Assembly: GCF_000247815.1 (NCBI RefSeq)
Contig: NC_021677.1
Coordinates: forward strand, 44,118,864-44,182,863
DNA from: Ficedula albicollis
Lineage: Eukaryota > Chordata > Aves > Passeriformes > Muscicapidae
Direction of reading: 5' to 3'
DNA length: 64,000 bases
Translations under genes and position numbers: made by a program
Part shown: one piece after another, positions 43,146 to 56,110 of the stretch
Layout of the letters: every line of letters starts with the position of its first letter
Numbering within the stretch: the first letter of the stretch is position 1
Notes under the pieces: model-generated
Told to the model about the DNA's origin: nothing
The model's database searches: none
The model's input: only the letters and a program-made list of their open reading frames with translations

Positions 43146-46100
43146 TATTTATATACTCTTGAAAAGCTCTTTTTTATAAATTTACAAGAGAATTGCAAAA
43201 TCATGTTTTGTAGGCCAAACAAAAATTTTAATTTAGAATCCTACATAATATGTTAATTATCCTGGCTCATATAGGCCTCTATTCCATCTTAACTTAGCTT
43301 GAAGATTCAAGTATTCTCTCCTCTATTTCTTGTATTGCTTCTGATTAAGCCCTAACACTAGCAAGCACAACTTTGTCACACAACTTGCACCTTAATGTCA
43401 CAATTTGTGTGCTGCTGCATTTCATTATTTATGAGATATTCAAACTTTAAAAACCATGGTTTAATAAAAGCATGTGTATCTTCCTGTGGGATTACCACAA
43501 AATCATGGTTGCCATATTCTCTTTACCATTGTAGGATAAATTAAATATAACCATCGTGAGACAGTATTGTCTAGAAGGTCCAGAGTTAGTAGAACCAGTA
43601 AGTGCATTACAGTTTCTGACTCATTTTTAGTCTCTTCCTATTGATGCTGAGAGCATGCACAGATTATGTACTTAAAATCTTTTTGCATTTCCAGGAAGAC
43701 TGTTGTTTAATATCTTCACAGATGTGCAAAATGTCAGCATGTAGGTATTACTCCTAGCTTTATAATATCAAATGTATTGGTTTTGGTTTTGATTATTTAA
43801 AAAAATAAAACCAAAGCATACTAATTGAAAATATGCAAACAGTATTAAGATACTTAAGATATTGCATGTTACTTACTGCAATGGAGTTCTTGAGACTTTT
43901 CTTGGATTTGCCAAAAGGTGAATGGATGATTTGGTGGTTCTTTTGTAGAAGATAATGATATAATGAGTAAAAAGACAGGAAAACAAAAACCACAGAACTC
44001 TAGATGTGAAAAAGTTTCCACTGTCATATCATATTACATCAGGTGAATCTTGAATTCAGGGCTGAACAAGTAATTTAAAGAATATGTAAACAGTTTATTA
44101 AAACATCAGCATTGCACTTACAGGAGACCAGATTCTGAAGATGTACCACCGTATGGCTGGGACACACATAATCCACCCACAACCTCGCCTCACTCCTCAG
44201 CCAGTGGAGCTGATATGGTTTATACAGCCACAGCTCTCACCTTCATCATGGGCTCATGTGTATGGCCATATCAACTTTATTTGTACTGTATCCATGCATT
44301 TGCATAGCATTGGCTACTGTGCGCATCCTCCTTAATTCACGCCTTGACTCCTATGGAACAGGATTCTCCACAGGTCTTTTACACCATGCAACACCAGACT
44401 GAATGCAGTGTGTATAGTATGACATGCAGTCAAAAAGGGCAACTGGGGTTTTACCAGTCAAACAATGAAACAGGGTGCCAGCCCAGTCTAAAAGGAAAGA
44501 TAGCAGGGTAAGGAAGCACTGGCAGACAGATTGCAGGACACTCTATGAATATACTTCATGAACAGTGAAAACTGTATCCTGTTACCCTGGGAAATCCATA
44601 GCTGAAATAAAGCTTAAGGTATTTATTTAAAAGTAAAAGGATATAAGTGAGGAACCTAGACATCAAACTATGCATTCTGTAGGCTTCATGATCAGTTTTA
44701 TGGAGGCTTCAGGAGTAATATGGCCCTTCTTATATTTGAAAGTCTTAAGTGTTAAAGGTAAAATATTGTAGAGGCAATAATGGAGAATCCAGTGATTAAA
44801 AATTATCTGAATTGTCTGAAGTTCTGAGTCCTCTCAGCTCTTAGAAATTGATCTAATATTCCACATGTTCAAGGCACTATGAGAGTATAATATCTATGAT
44901 GGTTCAAGACTCATGAAAATACAGAGTTTGCAGGCAGAGGCAACCTAGAATCTGTGCCTGAAGGTTTGCATTGTGATACCCAAGCACATGCATGAGCTAG
45001 GAATATGCACCCTAAAACATGCATATTAGCTAAGTGTCTTGTTTGTATTGAGGATCTCTTAATCCTTTCCCTTCTGACTTATATAATGTCAAATGTTCCA
45101 ATTAAATTGTAAGAAAATATAAAAAATTTGCCATGACAGGACACATCATGTGCACATTTATTGCAGTAGTGTAAATTTGGTGTATTTCTGTCTTGAATAA
45201 AGGAAAGGTATTCACAAAACATTAGTGTTTCAGAGACAGATCAAACTTGCACAATACATGTGATATACACACAACTTTTTTCAAGGTAAAAAGGAGACTA
45301 ATTTTTTTTGTTTTTGTTCCTTTAGTAGATTCTAGATTGTAGTTGTCAGTCTTGGCTCTTTGGAATTGTCTAAATCTAGTTGCAATTAAATAAGAATGTG
45401 ATTTCCAAAACACTTCATAGAAGTATCATATGTCCTTTTGCTCAGCCAAGTGTGTACTTGAGAAGAAGAAAACTGAGAAGTGCCTTCAGCCCAAGGACAT
45501 GGAAAGTGTAACCCTTCAAACTGACTATCAATAATTAAGGTCTTTGATGCTTTGAATCATTTAGATGATAAGATGGCTTTGAAGTAAATAAATAACAAAT
45601 TAGAATTTGTGGTAGTCACAGGTGTTTGGCAAGACTGCTTGTAATCAAAAGCAAAATGAATGCATTTTACTCTGTGTAATTAGAAAAATAAATGAAGTTT
45701 ATATGCAAATTGTAAAGCACTTTACTAAGAGATAACCGGTCAGACGGCTTTTTGTAATTTAAACTTTCATTTATGGGGAGAATTTGCAAAGTATCCATTT
45801 TCAATGCAATTTCAGTGCAGCTGCTTGAACTATCTTAGTCTTCCTAAGAGAGAAATTCAAACATCACTGGTACCATGCCAATCTTGTTACAGCACAATAA
45901 GGACAACATATGCAGTTTTAAACTTGTCTTTCTTTCCCCACACATGAAATGATAGCAAACAAAAATCCCTGAAGGTTAGGTGAAATTACTTGATGTCAGT
46001 AAATAAGTAAATAAATAGAGAAACACTAGGAGATTAAGAAAAAATCTGCTAAAATGTTTCAAGCATTTTTTGAGATTGAAAGTTAATATTGAAGAACAAT

Positions 46101-47025
46101 GAGGGCTTTTCACCAATCTTCTACAGTCAAAGGAATATTTCCCCATTGCCTGGCATTGCTGAAGCATCTCAAACGTTTCCATTTGGAGTATTGATGTCAC
46201 CTTCAAAATACATGACTGACAGAGAATGCATGAGGTAGGAATTACTTGGAGTAGATATGACAAGAAGAAGATGGATGCAAGTGTCTTAGTAATGAAATGG
46301 GATTTGTTGTAAAGGGACATGAGATAACAAATAAGAGATTAGTCCCAGGAAATATGAGACAGTGGGATAAACAGGAAGAGTATAGAAACATCTAGTAAAA
46401 TGCAGATTCAGACACAGAAACTGAGAGGAAGATTCAGAATAGGTATGTGGAGAATGGAAGTCTAAGGTAGAGGAGAACAGAGGAGGCAAAGCATGAAGCC
46501 ATGATGAAATTGTTTTTTTTCAAGGTTTACTTTTCAAAATGAGGTCTGTAAAATTCAAGATATTGTGACTAAGAAACACAGCTGACAGAATCAGCTGATA
46601 AAACTACAGTTTCATTTTTTAAATCTTGAACCATTGCCTAACCAGTATTAAAGATATTTTATCTTCCCAGTGTTCAAATATTCTAGGTTATCTTTGTAAC
46701 CTATCTGAAAGAGTAAGATGGAAGAAATGAGTTTTCCTACATCATTTCTCCTATCCTCTGAATAGTTAGACAGCAATGGCTGCAAATCTGTGATTGTGAG
46801 CGTTAAATCACACTAAAAATTCTCTTTGAGTCTCCCTTCTTGCCCTAAATTGTTAATATTGCCCTAGCTATTGACAGAACTTCTTGTCTTCTGAAGGAAA
46901 AAAAGACCAAAATTCTGACTAATTGTAGTGATACCAATCATGCTTTTTGTAAATACTTTCAGGAAACTCTTTCTTGAAAGGTAATGTACAGTTAAAGTGT
47001 CTTAAATGCTCATCTCCTATATCCT
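43146..47025. other. Non-coding stretch without a supported gene
   Basis: About 3.9 kb. Frames such as 45976-46320 (-) are short and of no known family. One candidate regulatory block is listed separately. Confidence 0.5.
45650..45800. promoter_or_regulatory. Candidate conserved non-coding element with octamer
   Basis: Includes an exact ATGCAAAT POU octamer at 45703-45710, GTAATTAGAAAAATAAATG before it and the CpG-bearing GATAACCGGTCAGACGGC after it. The octamer also occurs elsewhere in this window by chance (for example 7826 and 20919), so it is weak evidence alone. Confidence 0.3.
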
Positions 47026-47575
47026 TGTGGTTCAACCCCAGACAGCAGCCAAGCCCCAGAAAAATCACTCCCTCACTCCCCTGGCAGAGAAATTGGGGAG
47101 ATAACTGGAAAGGGAGAAGTTAGAAAACCCATGAGCTGAGATAAAAGCAGTTTAATAGGGAAAGCAAAAACACACAAGCAAAGCAAAACAAGGTATTAAT
47201 TCACTGCTTCCTGTGCCTGGCAGGAGTTCAGCCATCTCCCCATCACCGGTAACAGTGACTTGGAAAGACAAGTCAAGAAAATACTTCAAATGTTCCCCCC
47301 TTCCTTCTTCTTCCTCCCACTTTCTATACAGAGAATTGCTTCAAATGATCTGGAATATCCCTTTGGTCAATTTAGGTTACCTGTCTTGGCTCTGTCTACT
47401 CCCAGCCTCCCAGGCAACCCCAACTTCCTCACCAGCATGGCAGTATGAAAAGCAGAAAAGGCCTTGGCTCAGTTTAAGCTCTGCTCATCAGTAACAAACA
47501 CATCTCTGCTGTCAACCCTGTGCTCAGCACAAATCCTAAACACAGTCTCATACCAGTGACTGGAAGGGGAAGCAG
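47026..47575 (-). mobile_element. Solo LTR of an avian endogenous retrovirus
   Basis: The left edge TGTGGTTCAACCCCAGACAG, the AACCCATGAGCTGAGAT and AAAAGCAGTTTAATAG words, the TGGAATATCCCTTTGG box and the final TCTCATACCAGTGACTGG follow a common avian LTR that I recognise, probably of the ERVL-like class (from memory). The part order suggests the LTR is transcribed on the minus strand. It is partly decayed, its right edge is not a clean CA end, and it abuts a CR1 fragment. No internal viral genes lie next to it, so it is a solo or truncated LTR. It can supply promoter or polyadenylation signals but encodes nothing. Confidence 0.7.
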
Positions 47576-47589
47576 TGGGACAGGCACCC

Positions 47590-47845
47590 ATCCTTTCTCT
47601 GTGGTGACCAGTGACAGGACTTGAGGAAATGGCATGAAGCTGTGACAGGGGAGATTTAAATTACATATTAGGACATGGTTCTTCACCCAGAGGGTGGTTG
47701 GACATTGGAACAGGCTTCCCAAAAAGTGGCTATAACACCAAAACTGACAGAGTTCGAGAAGCATCTGCACAAAGGTTTCAGGCCCATCAATCTTCCCTTG
47801 TGAGCCCGTTCCAACAGGATATTCTATGATTCCATGATGCAGTCT
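47590..47845 (+). mobile_element. CR1 LINE, truncated 3' end
   Basis: This matches the CR1 3' region as I know it: GACCAGTGACAGGACTTGAG, GGCATGAAGCTGTGACAGGG, GGTTCTTCACCCAGAGGGTG, GGAACAGGCTTCCC and CAACAGGATATTCTATGATT, in order, then the short terminal ATTCCATGATG. Part of the usual 3' segment between the last two seems missing or diverged. As typical of CR1, the copy is 5'-truncated, with no open frame left. It lies right beside the LTR at 47026-47575, so one may have inserted next to or into the other. Confidence 0.85.
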
Positions 47846-50822
47846 TTCCCCCTACATTTCACAGTAGCTGACCTTTTGCTTTTATATGGCATCTATTTTC
47901 TTGATTAATATTACAATGCATCACCTTTATGAGCAGTTATGCCACCTCTCTTTCATCAGGCTTTTGTTGGAAGTGACTTCTACGACTATTAATTATCTCC
48001 CATAGAATTCAGCCCCAGCTAGTAAGAAAAAAAACATTGCATCTGTAAGCTTTTATATAATTAGCCTGTACATATTTCTTAGGGGGAATAACTATAAAAT
48101 TATTTATATCACAGTAGGAAAAAATATTCTGAAAGGCCTAAGGATTCTTCTTACAAATTTTTTTTTTTAAATATTCAATACAGTTTAAAATCTTCTTTGT
48201 GGAAGTCGAATTTGTCATAATTTGTACTAGCTGTGAAGTATTCTTTTTAATACCCTTGTTATTGACCAATTCTTTGACTACAGAACATTCTTGATGTGTA
48301 GCATTAAGTGTCAACTGTTGTTGTATTATTTTGGTGATTAGAGGAAATCCTGAAGCCACAAGTGCAGAGATGCCAGCTGTAGTGAGCTGGCCAGATTTTA
48401 GTGGAGGTAGCTACAGAGTTATTTATTCAAGTGTGTTTGCTATGCCAGTTCCTTGCAGCGCTTCTCTTTTTCATTGTTTTAATCTGGTGCTCCTGTCAAG
48501 CAGGTTCCATGTTCCAACCTAGGAGTGATTTCTTTAGTGATGGGTAAAATGATCAAGAAACACCATCTTTGCCTTCCCCCTCTTCAGCAGGTGTTTAGAC
48601 CTTCACGGCTGGTAGTGAGCAAACAGATTCTCTTTTCCTAGAACTACAGAGGGTATTCTGTTTGTAGACATTTCTAGTAGAGAATTGTTTCACTTGCATT
48701 GTGCTCTGTTCATCTGTTTCCTCCTTCCTTGATATACTTGTCTAAAAGCTTGTAAGGGAAGACTCATATTTCTATTTATACTTTGTTTAACAGAAAGGGG
48801 ATCCTGGTCATGTCTGGAGATCACAGCCATTATCACAATAAAATAAACATTAAAAAGCCATGGTAAATAATAAACACATCTCATTCCATCTAAAATAAAG
48901 GAGTGGAGCACAAACTTAAGATGACTACTTTATGATGCACTGTAATGTAGTCTTCTTAAATTCAGTGGCTTAGCACAGAAAACCTTCACCAAAATCTCTA
49001 CACACTGGGAAATGAGTTTTACAGCTATGAAAATCAGGCATGAGACATCTTGAAAAGAATGTGATTTAAAACAACATATTTATTTTTTATAATTATTGTT
49101 TCCAGATATTATCTTTTACAAGTTTTTGTTCAGTAAAAGACAAGCATGAGAAAAATAATATCAGCTATGACTCACATGTAGAGATGAATATGGCCACAAA
49201 TACCTGCTTTTGGAAACTGCATGACGTTTCATACCTTACACAATATCAGACCCCACATGATCAACTGGTGCCATCAAATTCTCACTCATGTTTATACAAT
49301 TATTCAAGATGTCTGTTCAAAGGAGATAAGGGATAACTTTTAAGAGTGAATATTTATTCACACAGTTATTATAGCACAATATTAGCACGATTTGGATGCC
49401 CAGGCTACAAAACCTAGAAGAAGGAAATACCCAGAGTTCCAGCCTACAAAGTGCTGCACACTCCTTTCTCCCTTTGTCTCCAGCTGTAGATGAGGACATT
49501 CATTATTTCCATGTGTCAAGCACAGAAATTGATTGCAAATTAGAGGCACATGCTTTTACTAAAGAGAGGAACTGAATTATGATTAGACTGTAGTTCCAAA
49601 TTACACCAGTATATGAAAATATATAAGCTGCAGGGGAATACAGCTCAAGATGAATTTGTCCTTTTTATCTCACAAATGAAAGCTATTCTTTATCCAACAA
49701 AAAACCTAGAAATAGAAAGTATTCAAAAAATAAAAAAGTTGATGCAACACTTCATCTTGTTCTTTGTCACTAAAAATGTCATTTAAACATTTTTATTTTA
49801 TCCTTTCTCATTCATCTAGATAGTCTCTTTTTCTCCTCTATTTTTTACTAATGGGATCTTTCTAAGTATAGAAAACGTCTAAGAAAAAAAACCAAAAAAA
49901 ACCCCAACAACAAAAAAAAACACAAAGAAACCCCCAAACAATCACACAAAAAGGGGGGAGGGGGGAGAGAGGGAGAGAGAGAGAGAGAGAGAGAGAACAT
50001 TCAGTTTCAGTGCCTCATTCAATTTAAAATCTCCATTTCTCTTATCAAGAGAAGCTGATATTTTCAAAATTCTGTGTTGAATTGTGTGGAGATTTCTTTT
50101 TATCTTTTTATTTCAGCTTGTGAGTTACATGCACTTTTGAAAGAACTTCCAGGTTCTCTAGTTGAAAGAGGCAATCATATGCCTGAGGTCATATTCAATA
50201 GGAAATTTTACTTCTTATTTGCTGAAGAAAAAATAGTAACTCTGACACCAACTTGGAAATAAGAAAAGACTTTCTTTAACTGGCAGAATTCTGCATACAC
50301 CTTGTTGGAAAGAAACTAGTCTAGCACAATTCTGTTTTAGTAGTAAAAATCCCATTCTGTCTATACTCAGAGGAGCCTGAACTTCCTTCCTATTTAATAG
50401 GAAGGAGTTTTGTTTGAGATCCAGTACTCATTTTATTTTCTGTTCCAGAATTATAATCACTGGCTGAATCTACCAGGACTGTCTTACAGGAAACTCAGAT
50501 TTTCTCCTAATCTTGGACACAGACTTTTCCATGCCATCTTAGTTACTTTCTTATATTGCAATCTCCAAAAAAATCCCAATACAAACAAACGACCACAAAC
50601 CCACCCCACAAGCCCGTACTTATCAAATTATTATATTACTTTGAGATTCTTGGAAGAATGATGTTACAAGCAGGTAAGTAAACTAGGAAATATTTTTAAT
50701 GAAATCAAAATTTGGTACAGGAAAACACTATTAGTAAAGAACACTGTAACTTAGCTGACCAATGAGAAATGTCTTCTAAAACTGTCTAATCTTTTGCTGA
50801 CATTACAAATAGCAATATTTTG
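47846..50822. other. Non-coding stretch without a supported gene
   Basis: About 3 kb of AT-rich DNA with an A-rich and purine-rich simple-repeat cluster at 49880-49996. No gene recognised. Confidence 0.5.
49880..49996. repeat. A-rich tract followed by G-rich and (GA)n microsatellite
   Basis: A-rich sequence with short C runs changes abruptly to AAGGGGGGAGGGGGG and then (GA)n up to 49996. The A-to-G transition at a low-complexity site is a small-scale analogue of the larger G tracts, but here it is interrupted by A. Confidence 0.85.
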
Positions 50823-51105
50823 TTTGGCAATTTTCAGTATGAAATATGCATCACTTTGTATTCCATCCAAATTCTCTCTGTTTAGACTTTCATTTGACTG
50901 GAACAGAAAATGTCTCTGAAATCTTCTTCTTTTTTTTTTTTTTGGCAATTTTAAGTATGAAATATGCATCACTTTGTATTCCATTTGGCAATTTTCAGTA
51001 TGAAATATGCATCACTTTGTATTCCATCCAAATTCTCTCTGTTTAGACTTTCATTTGACTGGAACAGAAAATGTCTCTGAAATCTTCTTCTTTTTTTTTT
51101 TTTTT
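50823..51105. repeat. Three-part duplication: 118 bp, 43 bp truncated, about 122 bp
   Basis: Copy A (50823-50940) and copy C (50984-51105) appear identical apart from the length of the ending T run. Between them, copy B (50941-50983) is the first 43 bp only, with one substitution (TTTTAAG versus TTTTCAG). The pattern implies at least two events, or a misassembly at the T run. Confidence 0.9.
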
Positions 51106-54100
51106 CCCCAGAAATTAAATTCTGTCTTTTTAATGACTTTAAAATTTTATTTTTAAATTATTACTAAGGACAACTTCTCAGAGTGAAAGAGAAACCTGAG
51201 AAGAGTCTTGAGAATCCAGTTTCACTCTGGGCTAAATAGAGATCAGACTGTCAGTCCCATGCTTTGCCTATCTGGTGCAGGCTGGTATCAATTAGTGCAT
51301 CCTTTGGTTTAACAAGAAATTATTCTCCTGGTCTCTGTTGGCAGGTAGGGATGGCAGAGAAACCATCACTCTGATTACTTTCAACATTTTTTCCTGAAAA
51401 GAGACAATACAAGATTTTGTTTTGCTTAATATTTTGTCAAGATTCTATGGGTAAAAAGGGGAGTTATACTCCTGAAGCCACATTTAATATGTCTCTTCTG
51501 CACAGCACCAACTGAAATACATCACTTTCATCACTTTGGCTTCCACCAGCTCGCCTAGCCAATTTCAATTTTCTCTGAATGGATGCTTCTCAAGTCTTTC
51601 TTTAAAGGCAACCCAGGTAGCAGGCTCCTGTCTACCAGCTCTCTGGAAAGACAGTATGAGCAGATGCATCCTGCTGCAATAGTCAGAAACCTTATTTCCC
51701 TTATACCCTCCAGAAATACAATCCTTTCTTTTTTTTTTTTAAATTTATTTATTTATTTATTTTAAGACTATGTGCATATGTGCAGGGATGGGTGAATTTT
51801 GTTAGCAGATGGAAGGTCACAGGTGGTTTTGCTTCGAAACATAATTAAACTGCATTGATTAAATTAAATGTCTGACAAATATATGGCCTACTCGTCCCAC
51901 CATGAGTGGGGTAGATAAAATTCAGCTCCACATCCGGCAGCAACTATTTGCTTTTGGAAAGGGAAATTAATCTGGAGTGAACTCACTTGATGCTTCCTGA
52001 CTCTGAATCCTTCATCAAAATTATTCCTCTATCAGCTTGGGATGAGAAAGCAAATCATTCACAATTAGCAGGCTTGCCTTTATTTTATTTTATTTTATTA
52101 GCATTTGCACCAGTCATAGAGTTGCTGATGCCAGAGAACACCTTTCTCATACCCAAAAAAATTGCCTCATACATGCCTGGGAAGATCATGCTGATCAAAA
52201 ATAATTAAGAAGGAAGGAAAGTTATTAAAGCTGAAGGCAGCTATCTAATTGCAAATACTGAGTAGCATAATCTTTACCACAATATGAGGGAACACACTGT
52301 AGCTGTTACTTCATTCTGCTTCATCTCTGAACTCAATTTACACAAAGCAAAAACCTAAGTATAGTCTGAATAATTTGGGGACAGGGACTTTGGTGTCCAT
52401 CACTGATGTTTGCAGAGAAGACAGTTTCCCATTTACATTTCAGATTATAGGTAATGCAAATTAAATCAGTAATAAACACCAGTAAAGGTGTAATACAGCA
52501 AGGTTTTGAACATCCATTACTCTGCATGGTTTCAAAGTATTGTCTCTGCTTATTTATGTATTTAGGAAATACTCAGAACTCAATTTAAGGAGTTGTCCAA
52601 CTTCTTTAGATCATTTTGTGTCATTTGGACCAGTAAAGTAAAATCAGATTTTTGTAGGACTGGGACCTGTTTAATTAACTGATGTTCAATGAGAACCTCA
52701 AACAGAAATCAATATAAAAATTCTCTTAGTGCTTCATTTATGTAACATGGGCCAGTATAAAATCTTTCCTCAAAAATGACAGAACTATGCTATAACTACT
52801 CAAGTATCTTCAGTAAACTGACTTGGGTTAGAAACCACTTAAGAAGACATGGGTTATGGGATATTGTTTTCTTTCTTTCCAGATGGAAAAATGAAAGAAG
52901 TTTTCCTAAGAATTTAATTTTTTCATTCTTGCTTGTTCAGTAAAATATCGCATTTTAGTACAAAGGGTATAGAATTAAGTTTGATTTCAATTTTTTTTAT
53001 GTTCTTTGGCACTTCCTTGGCAGAGGTAAACATGAGGGAAAAAAAAAGGTAGATTACAAGAAACTCATGGAATTATATAGCTACTTAAGGCCTTAATCTG
53101 CAGGGCTATGAATTCTGCAGGATTATTTCAGCTACGTTCTCTTACTTGTACCCCAGTGAAGAAAATACATAATTAGAGTAGACATCACAAATAGATTGAT
53201 TGTGTGTACTCTGCTAGTGTGTTTGGTTTAAGTGCATGGTTCAAAAAGTATGTCCTTAGTGCCTCTCAAATGTTCACATGCATGGTTAGTGTTCATCATA
53301 TGGTGAATAGATATTAAAGCTTAACTGTGAAGTAATTTTGTAAAAATCTTGCTTGAAACAGTAAGTTCTGCACAAAACCAACACAGGATCCTAGTGTGGA
53401 GATTTTTTTGTCATCAAGAAAGAGCATTAGAGTTGCCTGCATCAAAGATTCTTTTTTGGGGGGTGGGCATGTTAAAAATAATTTGGGGTCTTGTTTTGTG
53501 TAAACAATAGCAAATTTAGTTAAAAACGAAGTGTAAATTATTTGAGTTGTTCTTCCTTGGACACATATCTATGTAAGGGTTTGTGAGCATACTAGACTTT
53601 TCTAGGATAGTCTAGAGATGTTTGTAATGTGACCTATATAACATTTTATTTATAGGCAATTGTAGTCATTCAGAATGCCCTGGCAAACACTTACTTAAGA
53701 GCAGAAAGCTTCCATGTTTTACTGGAAGACAATATGACATTTCCCATGCTGTAGCTGGAAGAATTCCTTCTCTTTTCCCAGGAGAAGAAACACACTCTTC
53801 AGAATAATCTCCCACTCGGAAAAGCCACAAACACTGAAAGCTATCTCATGATATGCCACACAAAGCTACTCAGTTTATTAAAAATCTCATGGGTTGAAAA
53901 CAACTTGCTCTCAATGCTCTCTCCAAGAATTTACCTACACAGGCAGCTTATTCAGATTCTGAGATAGTGTTAGCAGCCAAGAAATCTGGCGCTCACATGT
54001 TTTAAAATCTACTTGAATCAAAATAAAACACATTTAGGCAGTATACAGCAATGGGCAAGAGCTCACATCATGAAACTGAACTTGTTTTTTAAGATATATG

Positions 54101-55017
54101 AAGGACCAAGACTTCAGCTTTTGGTCAGGCCTGAGGAACCACCCCTCTTGAGGCAGCTTTCAGCTGTGTGAACATTCCCAGTATGGTTCAATGCAAAGCC
54201 AAAATGGCAGAGCTGGTAATAGCTTGCAAGTGTGACAGAGAGGAAGTGCTCTTCAAGCCATTTACAGCTGAAAGAGAGTTCAGCAGATCTCCATCCACCT
54301 TTACAGTTATTATATACTGACTTCTAATTTTGGCTTGATAGCTAGGCATTAATATTTAGTTGATAATGCTAGTGCTAAATGCATTGGTATCCCTGGTGAG
54401 GCGAGTATCTGAGGAGATATTTTTCTTTGGGAGCTCACGGGTTCCAGGGGAACCAGAAATGAAGAATGATAGACAAGGAATATTTACATAGACAGATACT
54501 GATTTCTCCTCTGTCATGACAAGCACCAGTCTCAGCTGTAGGGGAGCAGACTGCAGCAACCAATGCTCCTCAAGCCCAGTAACAATAGTATTTGTATGTG
54601 GCACTAGCTTCTATAGAGGTAATCAATCAGTTATTACCTAATATAAGATTACTTGACCCTCACATTGTTTCCACATTAGATAATTTCAAGCCTTAAATTT
54701 CAGCTACATATGCAAGTGGTCACAGTGTACTGAGTTCTCAGAAAGCCTTTATGACAATGACAAGTCATGCAGGAATCTTCTGAGAAAGCCAGGGGCACAG
54801 ACATGGAGACAGCTATTTTCTTTACCAACAAATTTCTCTAGGGTAGAAAACTAATTTCAGTTTTCAGTCCCTTTGTTCTCGCAGAAAGTCCCAGATGCAC
54901 GTCAAACAGCATAGAAACCTTGTGCAGTGCACTGCCCTCCATCAGAAGCTAAGCTCAGACTAACATCTGAACAAGGTCTGTGAGTTGGAACCCCACAGAG
55001 ACTTTCAAATCAGAAGA
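51106..55017. other. Non-coding stretch without a supported gene
   Basis: About 3.9 kb. It contains a (TTTA)n run at about 51728-51763 and a (TTTTA)n run at about 52078-52098. No gene or clear mobile element. Confidence 0.5.
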
Positions 55018-55766
55018 CAGAGGTTTTAACTTTTGACACATTCCGTCTTATTGGAGTGCTCATTTTGCTTGGAATTATCTTCAAAGTTAAAATAACTAGA
55101 GGATTCTGATATGTGATAATACAGGAAAGAGAATCAGAGAGGTTTTAACTTTGACACATCCCCTCTTATTGGAGTGCTCATTTTGCTTGGAATTACAGAG
55201 GTTTTAACTTTTGACACATTCCGTCTTATTGGAGTGCTCATTTTGCTTGGAATTATCTTCAAAGTTAAAATAACTAGAGGATTCTGATATGTGATAATAC
55301 AGGAAAGAGAATCAGATGTTTCTGTGAGTGTTGCAAATGCAGAACTGTGTTCAGGAAACTTTCTTGTCTGACCATCCACGGGCCCGTCTGTCAGTCACAC
55401 TTGCACAATCAGAGATTTTCATTGCTGGGGCTGAAGTCCCCTTGCAGTGTGTGGCTCCAGGGACCTGACAGGTGCCCCACTTGACTTCCTACACACGCCA
55501 CACTCACACAGTATCTTCAAAGTTAAAATAACTAGAGGATTCTGATATGTGATAATACAGGAAAGAGAATCAGATGTTTCTGTGAGTGTTGCAAATGCAG
55601 AACTGTGTTCAGGAAACTTTCTTGTCTGACCATCCACGGGCCTGTCAGTCACACTTGCACAATCAGAGATTTTCATTGCTGGGGCTGAAGCCACCTTGCA
55701 GTGTGTGGCTCCAGGGACCTGACAGGTGCCCCACTTGACTTCCTACACACACCACACTCACACAGT
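55018..55766. repeat. Nested tandem duplications, 178 bp and 258/254 bp units
   Basis: A 178 bp period links 55018 and 55196. Within the first unit, about 60 bp from its start is repeated again at 55136-55195. A second, overlapping duplication gives 55255-55512 (258 bp) and 55513-55766 (254 bp; a 4 bp deletion in GGGCCCGTCTGTCAG versus GGGCCTGTCAG plus three substitutions). The minus-strand frames in both halves share the same residues because of the duplication. No known family. Confidence 0.9.
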
Positions 55767-56110
55767 CAGGGCTTCCTCACCAGCTCAGCTCTGTTTCTCA
55801 TAACTGAGTACCAGACCCCTGGATCCTTAAAATAATTTAATCTTGGTGTGACACCAGGACAACAGCTCTAGCCAGGTGTGTCAGAAAGGACCCTGAAGAG
55901 AGCAATCAATCCCTGTGCTTTTGTACTCTCACAGTTTAAGCCCGCAGGAGTCTGTGGTCACTGGCTCCTCTGAGTGTGCCCCTCACCTGCCTGTGCCACG
56001 GGTCCCCTTGGTTATCAAAGGGTCAGCAGCTCCTGGCCCCTTGTCCCGGGCTCCTGCTGCTCAGAGCTCACCCTGCAGCTCACCCTGCAGCTGCAAACCC
56101 AGATACCTGC
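55767..56110. other. GC-richer block, possibly of mobile-element origin
   Basis: GC and CpG content rises here (CCACGGGTCCCC, TTGTCCCGGGCTCC). A 15 bp direct repeat of AGCTCACCCTGCAGC lies at about 56067-56096. It follows directly on the nested duplications and contrasts with AT-rich neighbours, as an LTR would, but I cannot match it to a known family and see no ends. Confidence 0.25.

Noticed and set aside
47213..47494. Open frames inside the LTR
   Set aside because: The LTR is non-coding; these frames match no viral protein and overlap in two frames.
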